DNA of 40,117 nt from Alphaproteobacteria bacterium MarineAlpha9_Bin3 (GCA_002937655.1 PTKH01000014.1:1-40117), one strand, 5' to 3'; numbered from the stretch's first letter, positions 26,648-37,927 are shown. Numbers and translations are program-made. The notes: a model not told the origin generated them from the letters alone.

Positions 26648-27265
26648 ATGTATGAAAATAAACAGTATCACCATGGTGACCTTAAAAATTTACTTATAAA
26701 AAGCGTATTAGATGCCGTAAAAGAAAATAATTTAGATAAGTTTTCTATTAGAGAAACAGCCAGATTTCTAAATGTCTCTCCAGCGGCGCCATATAATCAT
26801 TTTACAGATAAACAATCACTTATTTTGAGTTCTATATATTTTTGTAAAATTGAGTTTATTACTTATTTAAAAAATAAAGTTTTATTGAATAAAAATCAAA
26901 AAAATAGAAAGCTAGCAGTAATTGGTAAAAGTTATTTAGAGTATGCAAATGATAATCCTGAGATATTTATTTTTATGTTTTCTCAAACTTTATCTAAAAA
27001 AGATAGATTAAATAATTACGAGGACTTCCATCAGTTATTTTTAGATGCTATTAAGGAAAGTTTTAGTTTAAATGATTTAAGAAAAAGAGTTTCTATGAAT
27101 TCTGCAGTTAATTCTGCATGGTCTATTATTCATGGAACAGCATGCTTAATAGCTAGTAAAACTATAAGTGATCAAGAAGTTGATGGATATATAAATGGAA
27201 ATTTATTTAATGAAATTTCTGCAATTTGGGCTGTTGGTGTTTCTAAACCTATAGTTTATAGATAA
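26648..27265 (+). CDS. TetR-family transcriptional regulator
   Basis: A 205-residue regulator. The N-terminus HHGDLKNLLIKSVLDAV leads into a TetR helix-turn-helix at about 28-60, with FSIRETARFLNVSPAAPYNHF as the recognition unit. The C-terminal ligand domain contains SAWSIIHGTACLIASKTI, which resembles the WHG-type TetR C-terminal domain. Ligand and targets are unknown. It sits between ilvB and ilvH on the same strand, 44 bases after ilvB and 107 bases before ilvH, an unusual insertion into an otherwise standard ilvBHC order. It may control this operon or be a passenger. Confidence 0.87.
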   Translation: MYENKQYHHGDLKNLLIKSVLDAVKENNLDKFSIRETARFLNVSPAAPYNHFTDKQSLILSSIYFCKIEFITYLKNKVLLNKNQKNRKLAVIGKSYLEYANDNPEIFIFMFSQTLSKKDRLNNYEDFHQLFLDAIKESFSLNDLRKRVSMNSAVNSAWSIIHGTACLIASKTISDQEVDGYINGNLFNEISAIWAVGVSKPIVYR

Positions 27266-27372
27266 TAGGTTTATGTTCTTGTATATTTAATATATATTAT
27301 ATAATTGTTTTATAATTTTACATTGTTATGAATTAAATGTAGATAAATATTAATTTTATTATAAGGATATAT

Positions 27373-27888
27373 TTGTTGACTGATATAAACACACATACAT
27401 TTTCTGTAATAGTAGATAATAAATCTGGTGTACTAGCAAGAGTAGTTGGAATGTTTTCTGCTAGAGGTTATAATATTGAAAGTTTAACTGTGGCAGAAGT
27501 TGATGAAGATAGAAATTTATCTAGAGTAACTGTAATGGTGACGGGTACTACTATGGTAATAGAGCAAATAAAAGCTCAATTAGAAAGAATCGTTCCGGTA
27601 AGAAAAGTTGTTGACTTAACCAATGAGGGGGCGTTTGTAAATAGAGAGTTACTTTTAGTAAAAGTTAAAGCTAAAGGGGAACGTAGGGTGGAGTCATTAA
27701 GAGTTGCCGACATATTTAGAGCTAGAGTTATAGATAGTTCAAGTCAATCTTTTGTATTTGAATTAACTGGTTCAGCAGATAAATTAGATGCTTTTATTAA
27801 ATTAATGCAACCATTAGGACTTGTTGAAGTTTCTAGAACTGGTGCAGTAGCAATTCTAAGAGGTGAAAAAGCATTACTGGCAAAATAA
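27373..27888 (+). CDS. ilvH: Acetolactate synthase small (regulatory) subunit
   Basis: A 171-residue IlvH/IlvN protein. The N-terminal ACT domain (6-80) begins THTFSVIVDNKSGVLARVVGMFSARGYNIESL, split here by its conserved GVLARV and YNIESLTV. The C-terminal domain carries ELLLVKVKAKGERR and GAVAILRG. It binds valine and adjusts activity of the large subunit. The start is a TTG at 27373 with AAGG six bases before; the next codon is also TTG and there is no ATG nearby. A 107-base AT-rich gap precedes it and may hold a separate promoter. ilvC follows 24 bases after its stop. Confidence 0.95.
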   Translation: MLTDINTHTFSVIVDNKSGVLARVVGMFSARGYNIESLTVAEVDEDRNLSRVTVMVTGTTMVIEQIKAQLERIVPVRKVVDLTNEGAFVNRELLLVKVKAKGERRVESLRVADIFRARVIDSSSQSFVFELTGSADKLDAFIKLMQPLGLVEVSRTGAVAILRGEKALLAK

Positions 27889-28932
<1,044 letters not shown>

Positions 28933-28942
28933 CTAATAAAAA

Positions 28943-28968
28943 AAATGTAATATTTTAAAATTACATTT
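28943..28968 (+). terminator. Weak stem-loop after ilvC
   Basis: A 9-bp stem AAATGTAAT/ATTACATTT with an 8-base loop lies 11 bases after the ilvC stop. It has almost no GC pairs and no clean T run after it, so termination would be weak. Confidence 0.35.
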
Positions 28969-28983
28969 ATATTCAAAATATGC

Positions 28984-29012
28984 TTGAATCCTTTGCTTTC
29001 TAGGCGCATATT
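28984..29012 (+). promoter_or_regulatory. Candidate promoter of the leuA leader
   Basis: TTGAAT (28984-28989), a 17-base spacer and CATATT (29007-29012) lie 31 bases before the leader peptide ATG. The spacing is ideal and the boxes partly match consensus. Together with the leader it suggests leuA has its own regulated start separate from ilvC. Confidence 0.4.
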
Positions 29013-29042
29013 AGAAGAATATATAAATTAGAGAGTAATAAA

Positions 29043-29132
29043 ATGAAATTATTTCATTTAACTATAGAATTATTTTTCATGGGTTTATTAAAAACTCTGC
29101 TTGGGTCTCGACTTATTTTCCCAAAGTATTAG
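29043..29132 (+). CDS. Putative leucine leader peptide upstream of leuA
   Basis: A 29-residue ORF with GAGAG eight bases before its ATG and a TAG at 29130. Eight of 29 residues are leucine, with a cluster at codons 15, 16, 19, 20 and 24 (LLKTLLGSRL). It lies 49 bases before leuA, and its last third runs into a strong stem-loop. High leucine content before the leucine pathway gene is the hallmark of ribosome-mediated attenuation, known for leu operons of other Proteobacteria. It resembles no protein I know beyond that, so the assignment rests on position and composition. Confidence 0.6.
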   Translation: MKLFHLTIELFFMGLLKTLLGSRLIFPKY

Positions 29133-29160
29133 AGAATGCTTTGGGTTATAACGAGATTTT
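29099..29160 (+). promoter_or_regulatory. Candidate leuA attenuator (terminator and competing fold)
   Basis: An outer stem TCTCG (29106-29110)/CGAGA (29152-29156) extended by TTAT (29113-29116)/ATAA (29148-29151) encloses an inner stem CCCAAAG (29120-29126)/CTTTGGG (29139-29145), followed by TTTT (29157-29160). This is a terminator-like hairpin. GCTTGGG (29099-29105), within the leucine codons of the leader, can pair with CCCAAAG instead (one bulge), giving a competing fold. The leader stop codon falls in the inner loop, which is not the textbook trp or leu geometry. Confidence 0.5.
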
Positions 29161-29181
29161 AATAGTCTATGGGAGAAAAAA

Positions 29182-30762
29182 ATGGAATATGAAAAAAATA
29201 AATCATCAAGTAAGAGTTTAAACGATAAAGTTTTAATATTTGACACAACATTAAGAGATGGTGAACAATCTCCTGGTTGTTCTATGAATTTAGAAGAAAA
29301 ATTAAGGATTGCTGAAACTCTGCAGTCGCTTGGAGTAGATATTATAGAGGCAGGTTTCGCTATAGCTTCTAATGGAGATTTTGAGTCTGTAAAAAAAATA
29401 TCTGATACTTTAGATGGCCCTATAATATGTTCATTATCGAGAGCTGCTCATAAAGATATTGATAGATCAGCTGAGGCTTTAAGGTTTGCTAAAAGAAAAC
29501 GAATCCATACTTTCTTGTCTACTAGCCCATTACATATGAAGTATAAACTTCAAATGGAACCTAAAGATGTATTAGATATGGTAATAGATAGTGTTACATA
29601 TGCAAGAAATAAAGTAGAAGATGTGGAGTGGAGTCCAGAAGATGGGTCAAGAACAGATCATGATTTTTTATGCAGATGTGTGGAAGGGGCTATTAAAGCT
29701 GGAGCAAGAACTATAAATATTCCTGACACTGTTGGATATGCAATACCTGAAGAGTTTGGTTCTTTAATTAGTATGCTTAAAAACAAAGTTCCAAATATTG
29801 ATAAGGCTATATTAAGTGTTCATTGCCATAATGATTTAGGTCTTGCTGTTGCAAATTCTTTAGCAGCAGTAAAAGAGGGTGCTAGACAAATTGAATGCAC
29901 AATAAACGGAATTGGTGAGAGAGCAGGAAACACCTCTTTGGAGGAGATAGTAATGGCAATTAAAACTAGAAAAGATTTATTACCATTTGATACAAATATA
30001 AATACAGAAGTGATTACTAGATCTTCAAAACTTTTATCTGCAATTACAGGTTTCTCTGTTCAACCTAATAAAGCTATAGTAGGGGCTAATGCATTTGCTC
30101 ATGAATCTGGTATACATCAAGATGGTATGCTTAAGCATTCAGGAACATATGAAATTATGACACCTGAATCTGTAGGACTAAATAAATCAACTTTAGTAAT
30201 GGGTAAACATTCAGGCAGGCATGCGTTTAAATCAAAATTGAGTGAATTAGGATATGAAGTTTCAGACAATCAATTAAATGATGCTTTTCAGAGATTTAAA
30301 GATCTATCAGATAAAAAGAAAGATATTTTTGATGATGATATTATAGCTCTAGTAGATGATGGAATTGCTGACTCAGGAGATTTTGTTAAATTAAATTCAT
30401 TATCTTTGGAATGTGGATCCAAAGGACCAGCATTGGCAAAAATAAGCTTAACAGTATTTGATAATATAGAAGAAATAGAAATTAATGGAGATGGCCCGGT
30501 TGATGCAATTTTTAAAGGTATTTCATCTATAGTAGAGGGGGATTATAAATTACAGTTATTTGCTGTTAATGCAGTTACAGAAGGTACTGATGCTCAGGCA
30601 GAAGTTTCAGTTAGATTAATAGAGAATGGAAGATCCGTTAACGGTCAGGCAGCTGATACAGATACTATGGTTGCTGCTGCAAGAGCATATATTGGAGCCT
30701 TGAATAAATTAATAATTAAAAGAGAAAAAAAAGCACTTGTAAATAATTCTGTTGGAAAATAG
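29182..30762 (+). CDS. leuA: 2-isopropylmalate synthase
   Basis: A 526-residue LeuA, which condenses acetyl-CoA with 2-oxoisovalerate in the first committed step of leucine synthesis. The TIM-barrel starts at FDTTLRDGEQSPG with metal ligand D21 and R25; H214 and H216 in SVHCHNDLG are the other metal ligands. The flexible linker has ESGIHQDGMLK, and the C-terminal allosteric domain (about 385-510) includes GPVDAIFKGI and TEGTDAQAEVSVRL, so leucine feedback inhibition should be intact. GGGAG precedes the ATG. Expression is probably regulated by the Leu-rich leader upstream. mreB starts 18 bases after the stop, so read-through into the cell-shape operon is likely. Confidence 0.97.
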   Translation: MEYEKNKSSSKSLNDKVLIFDTTLRDGEQSPGCSMNLEEKLRIAETLQSLGVDIIEAGFAIASNGDFESVKKISDTLDGPIICSLSRAAHKDIDRSAEALRFAKRKRIHTFLSTSPLHMKYKLQMEPKDVLDMVIDSVTYARNKVEDVEWSPEDGSRTDHDFLCRCVEGAIKAGARTINIPDTVGYAIPEEFGSLISMLKNKVPNIDKAILSVHCHNDLGLAVANSLAAVKEGARQIECTINGIGERAGNTSLEEIVMAIKTRKDLLPFDTNINTEVITRSSKLLSAITGFSVQPNKAIVGANAFAHESGIHQDGMLKHSGTYEIMTPESVGLNKSTLVMGKHSGRHAFKSKLSELGYEVSDNQLNDAFQRFKDLSDKKKDIFDDDIIALVDDGIADSGDFVKLNSLSLECGSKGPALAKISLTVFDNIEEIEINGDGPVDAIFKGISSIVEGDYKLQLFAVNAVTEGTDAQAEVSVRLIENGRSVNGQAADTDTMVAAARAYIGALNKLIIKREKKALVNNSVGK

Positions 30763-30765
30763 TAA

Positions 30766-31821
<1,056 letters not shown>

Positions 31822-31844
31822 ATATATACGTTTTGGAATAAAAA

Positions 31845-32723
31845 ATGACAAGAATCTCTAATTTTAAAAGAGTTCAATCAATTATTAGAGAAAGAACATC
31901 TAATAATAAACTATTAACAATTCTTTCATTCGTCTTTGCTTTTATTTTAATATTGTCAACTATAGTATTTCCAAATATTAATTATACCATAAAAGCTAAA
32001 GTTGTAGATTACTCAAGTGGTATTATTAATTCATTATATTCTCCAATAAATACAATCAATAGATCCGCTACAAATTTATATAATATTATTAATGTTCATA
32101 ATTTAAATAAAAAATTAAGACTTGAAAATCAAAAATATGAATTACTTAATAATGAATTAATTATTTTAAGGAATAAAAATAAAAAGTATAAAGAGCTATT
32201 AAATATTTCTAAAGATATTGAATATAAATTTGTAACGGCAAAAATAATTTCTAAAAGTAATCTTGCATATACTAAATCTGTAATTTTAATGTCAGGTAAA
32301 AATGACAATATTAAAAATAGAAGTCCAGTTATATATGATAATTCATTAATAGGTTATATTAATGATGTAGGGAATACATCATCAAGATTAATTTCTATAA
32401 CCGACGCGCTAGTAAAAATACCGGCTATTATTGTTGATAAAAACTTAAAAATTATCGTATCTGGTAATAATAATAAATATTTAGAAATTTTAAATATAAA
32501 TGATTTAACTCTTATAAAAGAGGGTGATAAAGTTTTCACTTCTGGAGATGGAAACAAATTTCCTGAAAATTTATTTGTTGGTACTATTAGAATAAAGAAA
32601 AATGGGGATTTTATAATAGAACCTTCTTTTGATCTTAACAGTTTAAATTATGTAAAAATTTTAGATTGGTCCTTAAAAAATAGAGGTATTGATATTAAAA
32701 CAGATCCCATATTTTATGATTAG
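31845..32723 (+). CDS. mreC: Rod-shape determining protein MreC
   Basis: A 292-residue MreC with an N-terminal transmembrane helix at about 24-44, a coiled coil near 72-108 (NLNKKLRLENQKYELLNNEL) and the periplasmic beta-barrel domain after it, marked by SNLAYTKSVILMSGKNDNI and SVIYDNSLIGYINDVG-like sequence. MreC activates PBP2 and RodA through direct contact. It begins 23 bases after mreB, with TGGA before the ATG, and its last codons overlap the mreD start. The order matches the conserved mre cluster. Confidence 0.93.
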   Translation: MTRISNFKRVQSIIRERTSNNKLLTILSFVFAFILILSTIVFPNINYTIKAKVVDYSSGIINSLYSPINTINRSATNLYNIINVHNLNKKLRLENQKYELLNNELIILRNKNKKYKELLNISKDIEYKFVTAKIISKSNLAYTKSVILMSGKNDNIKNRSPVIYDNSLIGYINDVGNTSSRLISITDALVKIPAIIVDKNLKIIVSGNNNKYLEILNINDLTLIKEGDKVFTSGDGNKFPENLFVGTIRIKKNGDFIIEPSFDLNSLNYVKILDWSLKNRGIDIKTDPIFYD

Positions 32724-33237
32724 TTTGAAATATATGAGCTTTTATTCAATAATTATATCAAATTTAAAATATTTAATTCCTCTTTTAGCATCCTTATTCT
32801 TTAGTATTATTACAATTATGCCAATTATGCCTATAGGCTATGAATCTATAGCGCCATTATTAGGTGTAGTTTCCATGGCATTTTGGATAATGCATAGACC
32901 TGATATAATGAGTTGGTTTTTTGTAATCATTATTGGTTTTTATTGTGATATTTTATACGGGACTATTTTAGGATCAGGTGTTTTATCTTCAATTATAATT
33001 AGATTTGTAATTACTAAAGTTTTATATAAACTAGAGCCTATAAATATATATCATACTCTATTTTATTTAAGTACTAGTTTGTTTATATGGCTATTCGTTT
33101 CAGTATCTATAAATTCCATTATAAATTTAGAGGCTTACAATTTTTTTAATACCTTTTTTCAAGGATTAATTTCAATTATAATCTCACCTATAGTAATATT
33201 TTCTCAATTATATTTATTAAAAAAAATATCTATTTAA
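32716..33237 (+). CDS. mreD: Rod-shape determining protein MreD
   Basis: About 173 residues from the ATG at 32716, which overlaps the mreC stop by 8 bases; another ATG at 32734 and a TTG at 32689 are alternatives, none with a strong ribosome site. It has five or six hydrophobic helices. Weak but positioned MreD features include MPIGYESIAPLLGVVSMAFWIMHRPD and FVIIIGFYCDILYG, where a conserved DIL/DLL lies in the third helix. MreD is the small integral-membrane partner of MreC. The call rests on this pattern and the position between mreC and mrdA. Confidence 0.88.
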   Translation: MISLKYMSFYSIIISNLKYLIPLLASLFFSIITIMPIMPIGYESIAPLLGVVSMAFWIMHRPDIMSWFFVIIIGFYCDILYGTILGSGVLSSIIIRFVITKVLYKLEPINIYHTLFYLSTSLFIWLFVSVSINSIINLEAYNFFNTFFQGLISIIISPIVIFSQLYLLKKISI

Positions 33238-33240
33238 CTT

Positions 33241-35085
33241 ATGCTTAATGATAAAAGAATAAAAAATAAAATTTTAAGAAGAGTTTTGCTAGTTGGAAGC
33301 TTAAAGCTAGTAGTGTTTGCAGCTATAATAGGAAGACTATATAAATTGCAAGTTATTGATAGAGATAAATATAAAACTTTATCTGATAAAAATAGAATTA
33401 ATTTAAAATTTCATGCTCCATTAAGAGGTAAAATTACTGATTCTACAGGTAAGATTATTGCAAATAATAAATCAGTCTATTCTTTAACTTATAGTTACTC
33501 ATATATTCATAATTTTGAATCTACTTTGGCTAAATTAATAAAGTTGATAAATTTTAATGATTTAGAATTAGATATAATTCAAAGAGAAATTATAAATATT
33601 AAAATGACTAATAAAAATATAATTCTCAAAGAATATCTAAGTTGGAAAGAACTTTCTATTATCTATGTTAATATAGAAGATTTGCCAGGTGTAAATATTA
33701 AAAGTTCTTCTATTCGTGAATACAGTAGAGGATCATATTTTGCACATACTATTGGCTACACATCATATATTAAGGATAAAAATACTGAAATAGGTATTGA
33801 AAAAAAAATGCCTTTTTTTTTAAAGGGTCAAAATGGTATTGAAAAAATTTATGATAATTATTTAAAGGGTATTCCAGGTACTGAAGAAATAGAAGTAAAT
33901 GCTAAAGGTAAATTTGTTAGAAGGCTGAGCTTCATAAAAAGTAAACCAGGAAAAGATATTCAATTAACAATAAATTCAGAACTACAAGATTATGGTCATA
34001 ATGTAATAGGACCAAATATTGGAGCAGTATTAGTTCTTAATGCTAAGAATGGTGATATTTTATGTTCAGCCTCAAGTCCCTCATATGATCCAAATATATT
34101 TTCTAAAACTTTAAATACTAAAAGTTGGAATAATATTTTAAATTCAGCTAATGCTCCGTTAATTAATAGGCCTATTAAAGGTCTATATCCGCCTGGATCA
34201 ACATTTAAGCCTGTAGTTGCTCTAGCTGCTTTAAAATATGGATTAATAGATAGTAATGAAAAAATATTTTGTAATGGTACATATGTTTTAGGAGATAGAA
34301 ATTTTCATTGCTGGAAGAAACATGGACACGGAAAACTAAATTTATTAAATGCAATGGCACAATCATGTGATACTTATTTTTATGATTTAGCTTTACGATT
34401 AGGTATAGATAAAATTGCAGATACTGCTAAATTATTAGGTTTTGGTAAATATTATGACGATTATTATGGCATTTCTAAAAGTATTATACCTAATAAAGAA
34501 TGGAAAAAAAACAATTTTAATGAACGTTGGCAAAAAGGAGAAACTTTGAATGTAGGTATAGGACAAGGATTTTTATTATCAACTCCATTGGAGTTAGCAA
34601 TAATGACAGGTAATCTTATTAATAATGGTAATATTATAATTCCTAATATAATCAAATCTATATCAGGTGAAAATTTGAATTATAATAAAAATATTAAAAA
34701 AAATAATTTTAATATTGAACATTTAAATATTGTTAAAAAGGCTATGTATAGAGTTATGAATACACCAAATGGAACTGCATGGAAAAGTAGAATAGATGAC
34801 AGAGGTTTTAAAATAGCTGGAAAAACTGGAACTTCACAAGTAAGAATAATCTCTGCTAAAGAGAGAGAAACGGGTATTATTAAAAACGAAGACTTACCTT
34901 TTGAAAAAAGAGATCATGCTTTATTTACTGGTTTTGCTCCTTATGAAAACCCTAAATATATTACCACTGTAATATTAGAGCATGCCGGAGGAGGAGCTAG
35001 TAAAGCGGCACCTTTAGCTAAGAAGTTACTTATTAAGTCTAGAAAGATTATAGAGGGTTTAGATACTGATCCTACAGTGTCATAA
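33241..35085 (+). CDS. mrdA: Penicillin-binding protein 2 (elongasome transpeptidase)
   Basis: A 614-residue class B penicillin-binding protein. An N-terminal membrane anchor (about 15-32) is followed by the dimerisation/pedestal domain with LRGKITDSTGKIIANN, then the transpeptidase domain. Active-site motifs are S320-K323 (PPGSTFKP), S375-C376-D377 (QSCDTYF) and K528-T529-G530 (GKTGTSQV). SxD rather than SxN in the second motif is the usual PBP2 form. It crosslinks peptidoglycan during side-wall growth with RodA and MreC. It starts three bases after the mreD stop and is followed by rodA after 7 bases. Confidence 0.96.
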   Translation: MLNDKRIKNKILRRVLLVGSLKLVVFAAIIGRLYKLQVIDRDKYKTLSDKNRINLKFHAPLRGKITDSTGKIIANNKSVYSLTYSYSYIHNFESTLAKLIKLINFNDLELDIIQREIINIKMTNKNIILKEYLSWKELSIIYVNIEDLPGVNIKSSSIREYSRGSYFAHTIGYTSYIKDKNTEIGIEKKMPFFLKGQNGIEKIYDNYLKGIPGTEEIEVNAKGKFVRRLSFIKSKPGKDIQLTINSELQDYGHNVIGPNIGAVLVLNAKNGDILCSASSPSYDPNIFSKTLNTKSWNNILNSANAPLINRPIKGLYPPGSTFKPVVALAALKYGLIDSNEKIFCNGTYVLGDRNFHCWKKHGHGKLNLLNAMAQSCDTYFYDLALRLGIDKIADTAKLLGFGKYYDDYYGISKSIIPNKEWKKNNFNERWQKGETLNVGIGQGFLLSTPLELAIMTGNLINNGNIIIPNIIKSISGENLNYNKNIKKNNFNIEHLNIVKKAMYRVMNTPNGTAWKSRIDDRGFKIAGKTGTSQVRIISAKERETGIIKNEDLPFEKRDHALFTGFAPYENPKYITTVILEHAGGGASKAAPLAKKLLIKSRKIIEGLDTDPTVS

Positions 35086-35092
35086 AAAAATT

Positions 35093-36250
35093 ATGTTATC
35101 TGAAAAAATTTTACAGTTTAGTTCTTATGTTTTCTATAAATTATTATTTATAAATTATTTTATATTAATAATTTTATCTTTAATATTTTCTATAGGTATA
35201 GCTCTTTTGTATTCTGCTGCAGGAGGATCAATGGATCCTTGGGCATCTAAACAACTTATAAGGTTTATAATTTCAATAATATTATATCTTACAGTATCTA
35301 TAATTAGTATTAAATTTTGGTTAGGTACGTCTTATTATATATATATTATTAGTTTAATTTTACTAATATCAGTAAATTATTTTGGTAATACAGGTTTAGG
35401 AGCGCAAAGGTGGATTAATTTAGGTTTTTTTAATTTACAACCTAGTGAATTAATGAAATTTGCAATTTTATTGTCTTTAGCGAAATATTTTCATGCTGAA
35501 AGAGATTTAAGTTTTTGGAATAATATAAAAAATTTTATTATTCCCCTATTTTTAATATTAATTCCTGCTTATGTAATATTTATACAACCAGATTTAGGGA
35601 GTTCATTAATACTGCTTATGGCTAGCTTAACAATATTATTTGTTATTGGATTATCTATATGGTTTTTTGTATTTAGTTGCATCATTTCTTTAATAATGGC
35701 TCCATTTGCTTGGCTTTATCTATTATATGACTATCAAAAAGATAGGATATTAACTTTTTTAGACCCGTTAAGAGATCCTCTTGGAGCTGGTTATCATATT
35801 ATTCAATCAAAAATTGCCTTAGGCTCAGGTGGATTATTTGGTAAAGGCTTTTTAAATGGTTCGCAAAGTCATTTAAATTTTTTACCGGAAATGCAGACTG
35901 ATTTTATTTTTACTTTATTAGCCGAAGAATTTGGAATTTTTGGTAGTCTAATTTTACTATCTTTATTTATAGTATTAATTATCTATACGATGATTATTAG
36001 TTTTATATGTAAAAGTCGATTTGCTTGCTTTATAGTTATAGGAGTAGCAATTAATATTTTCTTTTATGTATTTATTAATACTGCTATGGTAACTGGTTTG
36101 ATACCAGTAGTGGGTGTTCCTCTTCCTTTAGTTTCTTATGGGGGAACATCTATGATGTGTGTAATGTTTGGTATGGGATTAGTTAGTAATGCTTATCTAA
36201 ATAGAAATATAATAATACCTAGGTATAAAGATGGTTTATTTGGCTGGTAA
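35093..36250 (+). CDS. rodA: Peptidoglycan glycosyltransferase RodA
   Basis: A 385-residue SEDS protein with about ten transmembrane helices. It polymerises lipid II for side-wall growth and works with PBP2. The essential aspartate is D270 in the motif LNFLPEMQTDFIFTLLAEE; GLGAQRWINLGFFNLQPSEL and PLVSYGGTSMM are further SEDS signatures. It closes the mre operon; its stop is 8 bases from that of the convergent ABC-F gene. There is no clear terminator between them. Confidence 0.96.
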   Translation: MLSEKILQFSSYVFYKLLFINYFILIILSLIFSIGIALLYSAAGGSMDPWASKQLIRFIISIILYLTVSIISIKFWLGTSYYIYIISLILLISVNYFGNTGLGAQRWINLGFFNLQPSELMKFAILLSLAKYFHAERDLSFWNNIKNFIIPLFLILIPAYVIFIQPDLGSSLILLMASLTILFVIGLSIWFFVFSCIISLIMAPFAWLYLLYDYQKDRILTFLDPLRDPLGAGYHIIQSKIALGSGGLFGKGFLNGSQSHLNFLPEMQTDFIFTLLAEEFGIFGSLILLSLFIVLIIYTMIISFICKSRFACFIVIGVAINIFFYVFINTAMVTGLIPVVGVPLPLVSYGGTSMMCVMFGMGLVSNAYLNRNIIIPRYKDGLFGW

Positions 36251-36258
36251 TAAATTAA

Positions 36259-37749
36259 CTATAAATCTTTCCAACCAATTTTTTTACAAAACTCTTTATA
36301 ATTACCATTAAAATTAAAAACTTTACCATTGTCATAAATAATTAATTTATTTGCTATCTTTTTTAAAAAGTATTCATCATGGGTAACCATTAATACTGAT
36401 CCAGAAAAATTATAAACAGCATTCATTAAAGATTCAGTTGACTCCATATCCAGGTGATTTGTTGGTTCATCTAAAAAAAGTAAATTTACAGGTTTTAATA
36501 GAATTTTACCTAACATGACTCTGCTTTTTTCTCCTCCAGATAGAACAGAAATTTTTTTGTCAGCTAAATCTCCAGAAAACATCATATGTGCACAGGTTTT
36601 TCTGACTTTTGTTTCTAATATTTTATCATCTGCACTCTGGATTTCTTCATAAATTGTTTTATTTTTAGATAATCTGTCAATGTTCATTTGACCAAAATAA
36701 CCTATTTCTGTTTTTGAATGTGTAGTAATATTACCAGAACAAGGATTCACTTCTTTGTGTAGTAGTTTTAAGAGTGTAGATTTACCTTTACCATTTTTTC
36801 CAATAATACAAATTTTATCTCCCTTATTTATTTTTGTGTTGAAGTTATTAATTAAAAATTTATTATCATTATATCCAAAAGATAAATTATTTGTTTCTAA
36901 TAAACATTCTTTACTATTATAATTTAAATAATTAAATTCAAAATTTAAATTTTCAATCTCACTTAATTTACTTAAAACCTCTTGTTTTTCTAGCATTTTT
37001 ATTTTTGATTGCGCCCTACTTGCTAATGTTGCCTTTGATTTAAATCTATCAATCCACTCTTGAGTTTTCTTTCTATTTTTTTCCTGATTTAACCTTGTTT
37101 TTTCATGTATAATTTCTTCTTGTTGAATTTGCTCTTTAATTTTTTTTGTATTTCCCGGTAATTTTTTAAAACCACCCCTATGAATATTTAATGTATGCGT
37201 TATTATGCTATCCATAAATGCTCTATCATGAGTAATAAGTATAATTTCTGATTCCCATGATATTAAAATTTTTTTCAGCCATTTAATAGAATGAATATCT
37301 AAGTAATTTGTGGGTTCATCTAAAAGTAGTAAATTAGGTTCTAATAATAATAGTTTTGCTAAATTAATTTTAACTTGAAAGCCACCTGAAAATAATTTTG
37401 GATCTTGAAGCATTTCATTTTCAGTAAATCCAAGGCCATTAAGTATTTTTTCTCCTTTCCATATTTCATATTGTCTTTCTGAATTTAAAACGCTGCATAC
37501 TTCGTCTATTATGGTATCTTTTGTAAATTTTATATGTTGCTCTAATATACCTGCTTTATAATTTTTAGAATACTCTATAATTCCATAATCTGGATCTATT
37601 TGATTAATTAATAATTTAAATAATGTTGATTTTCCTGTTCCATTTCTTCCAATTAATCCAATTTTTTCTTTGGGATTAATATTAAAGTTAGCTTTAGAAA
37701 ATAATTCATTTCCAGCGAATGAAATTGATAAGTCTTTTATTCTAATCAT
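36259..37749 (-). CDS. ABC-F ATPase, YheS-like and compact
   Basis: A 496-residue soluble protein with two ABC domains and no membrane part. Walker A motifs are GRNGTGKST and GKNGKGKST, signatures FSGGFQ and LSGGEKSR, and Walker B LLLDEPTNYLD and LFLDEPTNHLD. The inter-domain linker has WIDRFKSKATLASRAQSKIKM, which is close to E. coli YheS (RFRAKATKAKQAQSRIKM). ABC-F proteins bind the ribosomal E site and act on stalled or slow translation. Compared with YheS (about 637 residues) it lacks most of the arm insertion in ABC1 and the C-terminal domain. It is alone on the minus strand, convergent with rodA. Housekeeping translation role is more likely than antibiotic resistance. Confidence 0.9.
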   Translation of the reverse strand: MIRIKDLSISFAGNELFSKANFNINPKEKIGLIGRNGTGKSTLFKLLINQIDPDYGIIEYSKNYKAGILEQHIKFTKDTIIDEVCSVLNSERQYEIWKGEKILNGLGFTENEMLQDPKLFSGGFQVKINLAKLLLLEPNLLLLDEPTNYLDIHSIKWLKKILISWESEIILITHDRAFMDSIITHTLNIHRGGFKKLPGNTKKIKEQIQQEEIIHEKTRLNQEKNRKKTQEWIDRFKSKATLASRAQSKIKMLEKQEVLSKLSEIENLNFEFNYLNYNSKECLLETNNLSFGYNDNKFLINNFNTKINKGDKICIIGKNGKGKSTLLKLLHKEVNPCSGNITTHSKTEIGYFGQMNIDRLSKNKTIYEEIQSADDKILETKVRKTCAHMMFSGDLADKKISVLSGGEKSRVMLGKILLKPVNLLFLDEPTNHLDMESTESLMNAVYNFSGSVLMVTHDEYFLKKIANKLIIYDNGKVFNFNGNYKEFCKKIGWKDL

Positions 37750-37927
37750 ATGAAGCTACAAAAAATACAGTTTATTATATATAAAATATTTATATATATA
37801 TATATAAATTCTGTCTTTATTTATATTTTTTTTATTTTGCATTTATTCACCATTTATCCAAATTGGCTAAATAGCTTTAAAATCACTACAGTAAGTGGTG
37901 GTTTAATAATTCCTATAACACCTATAG

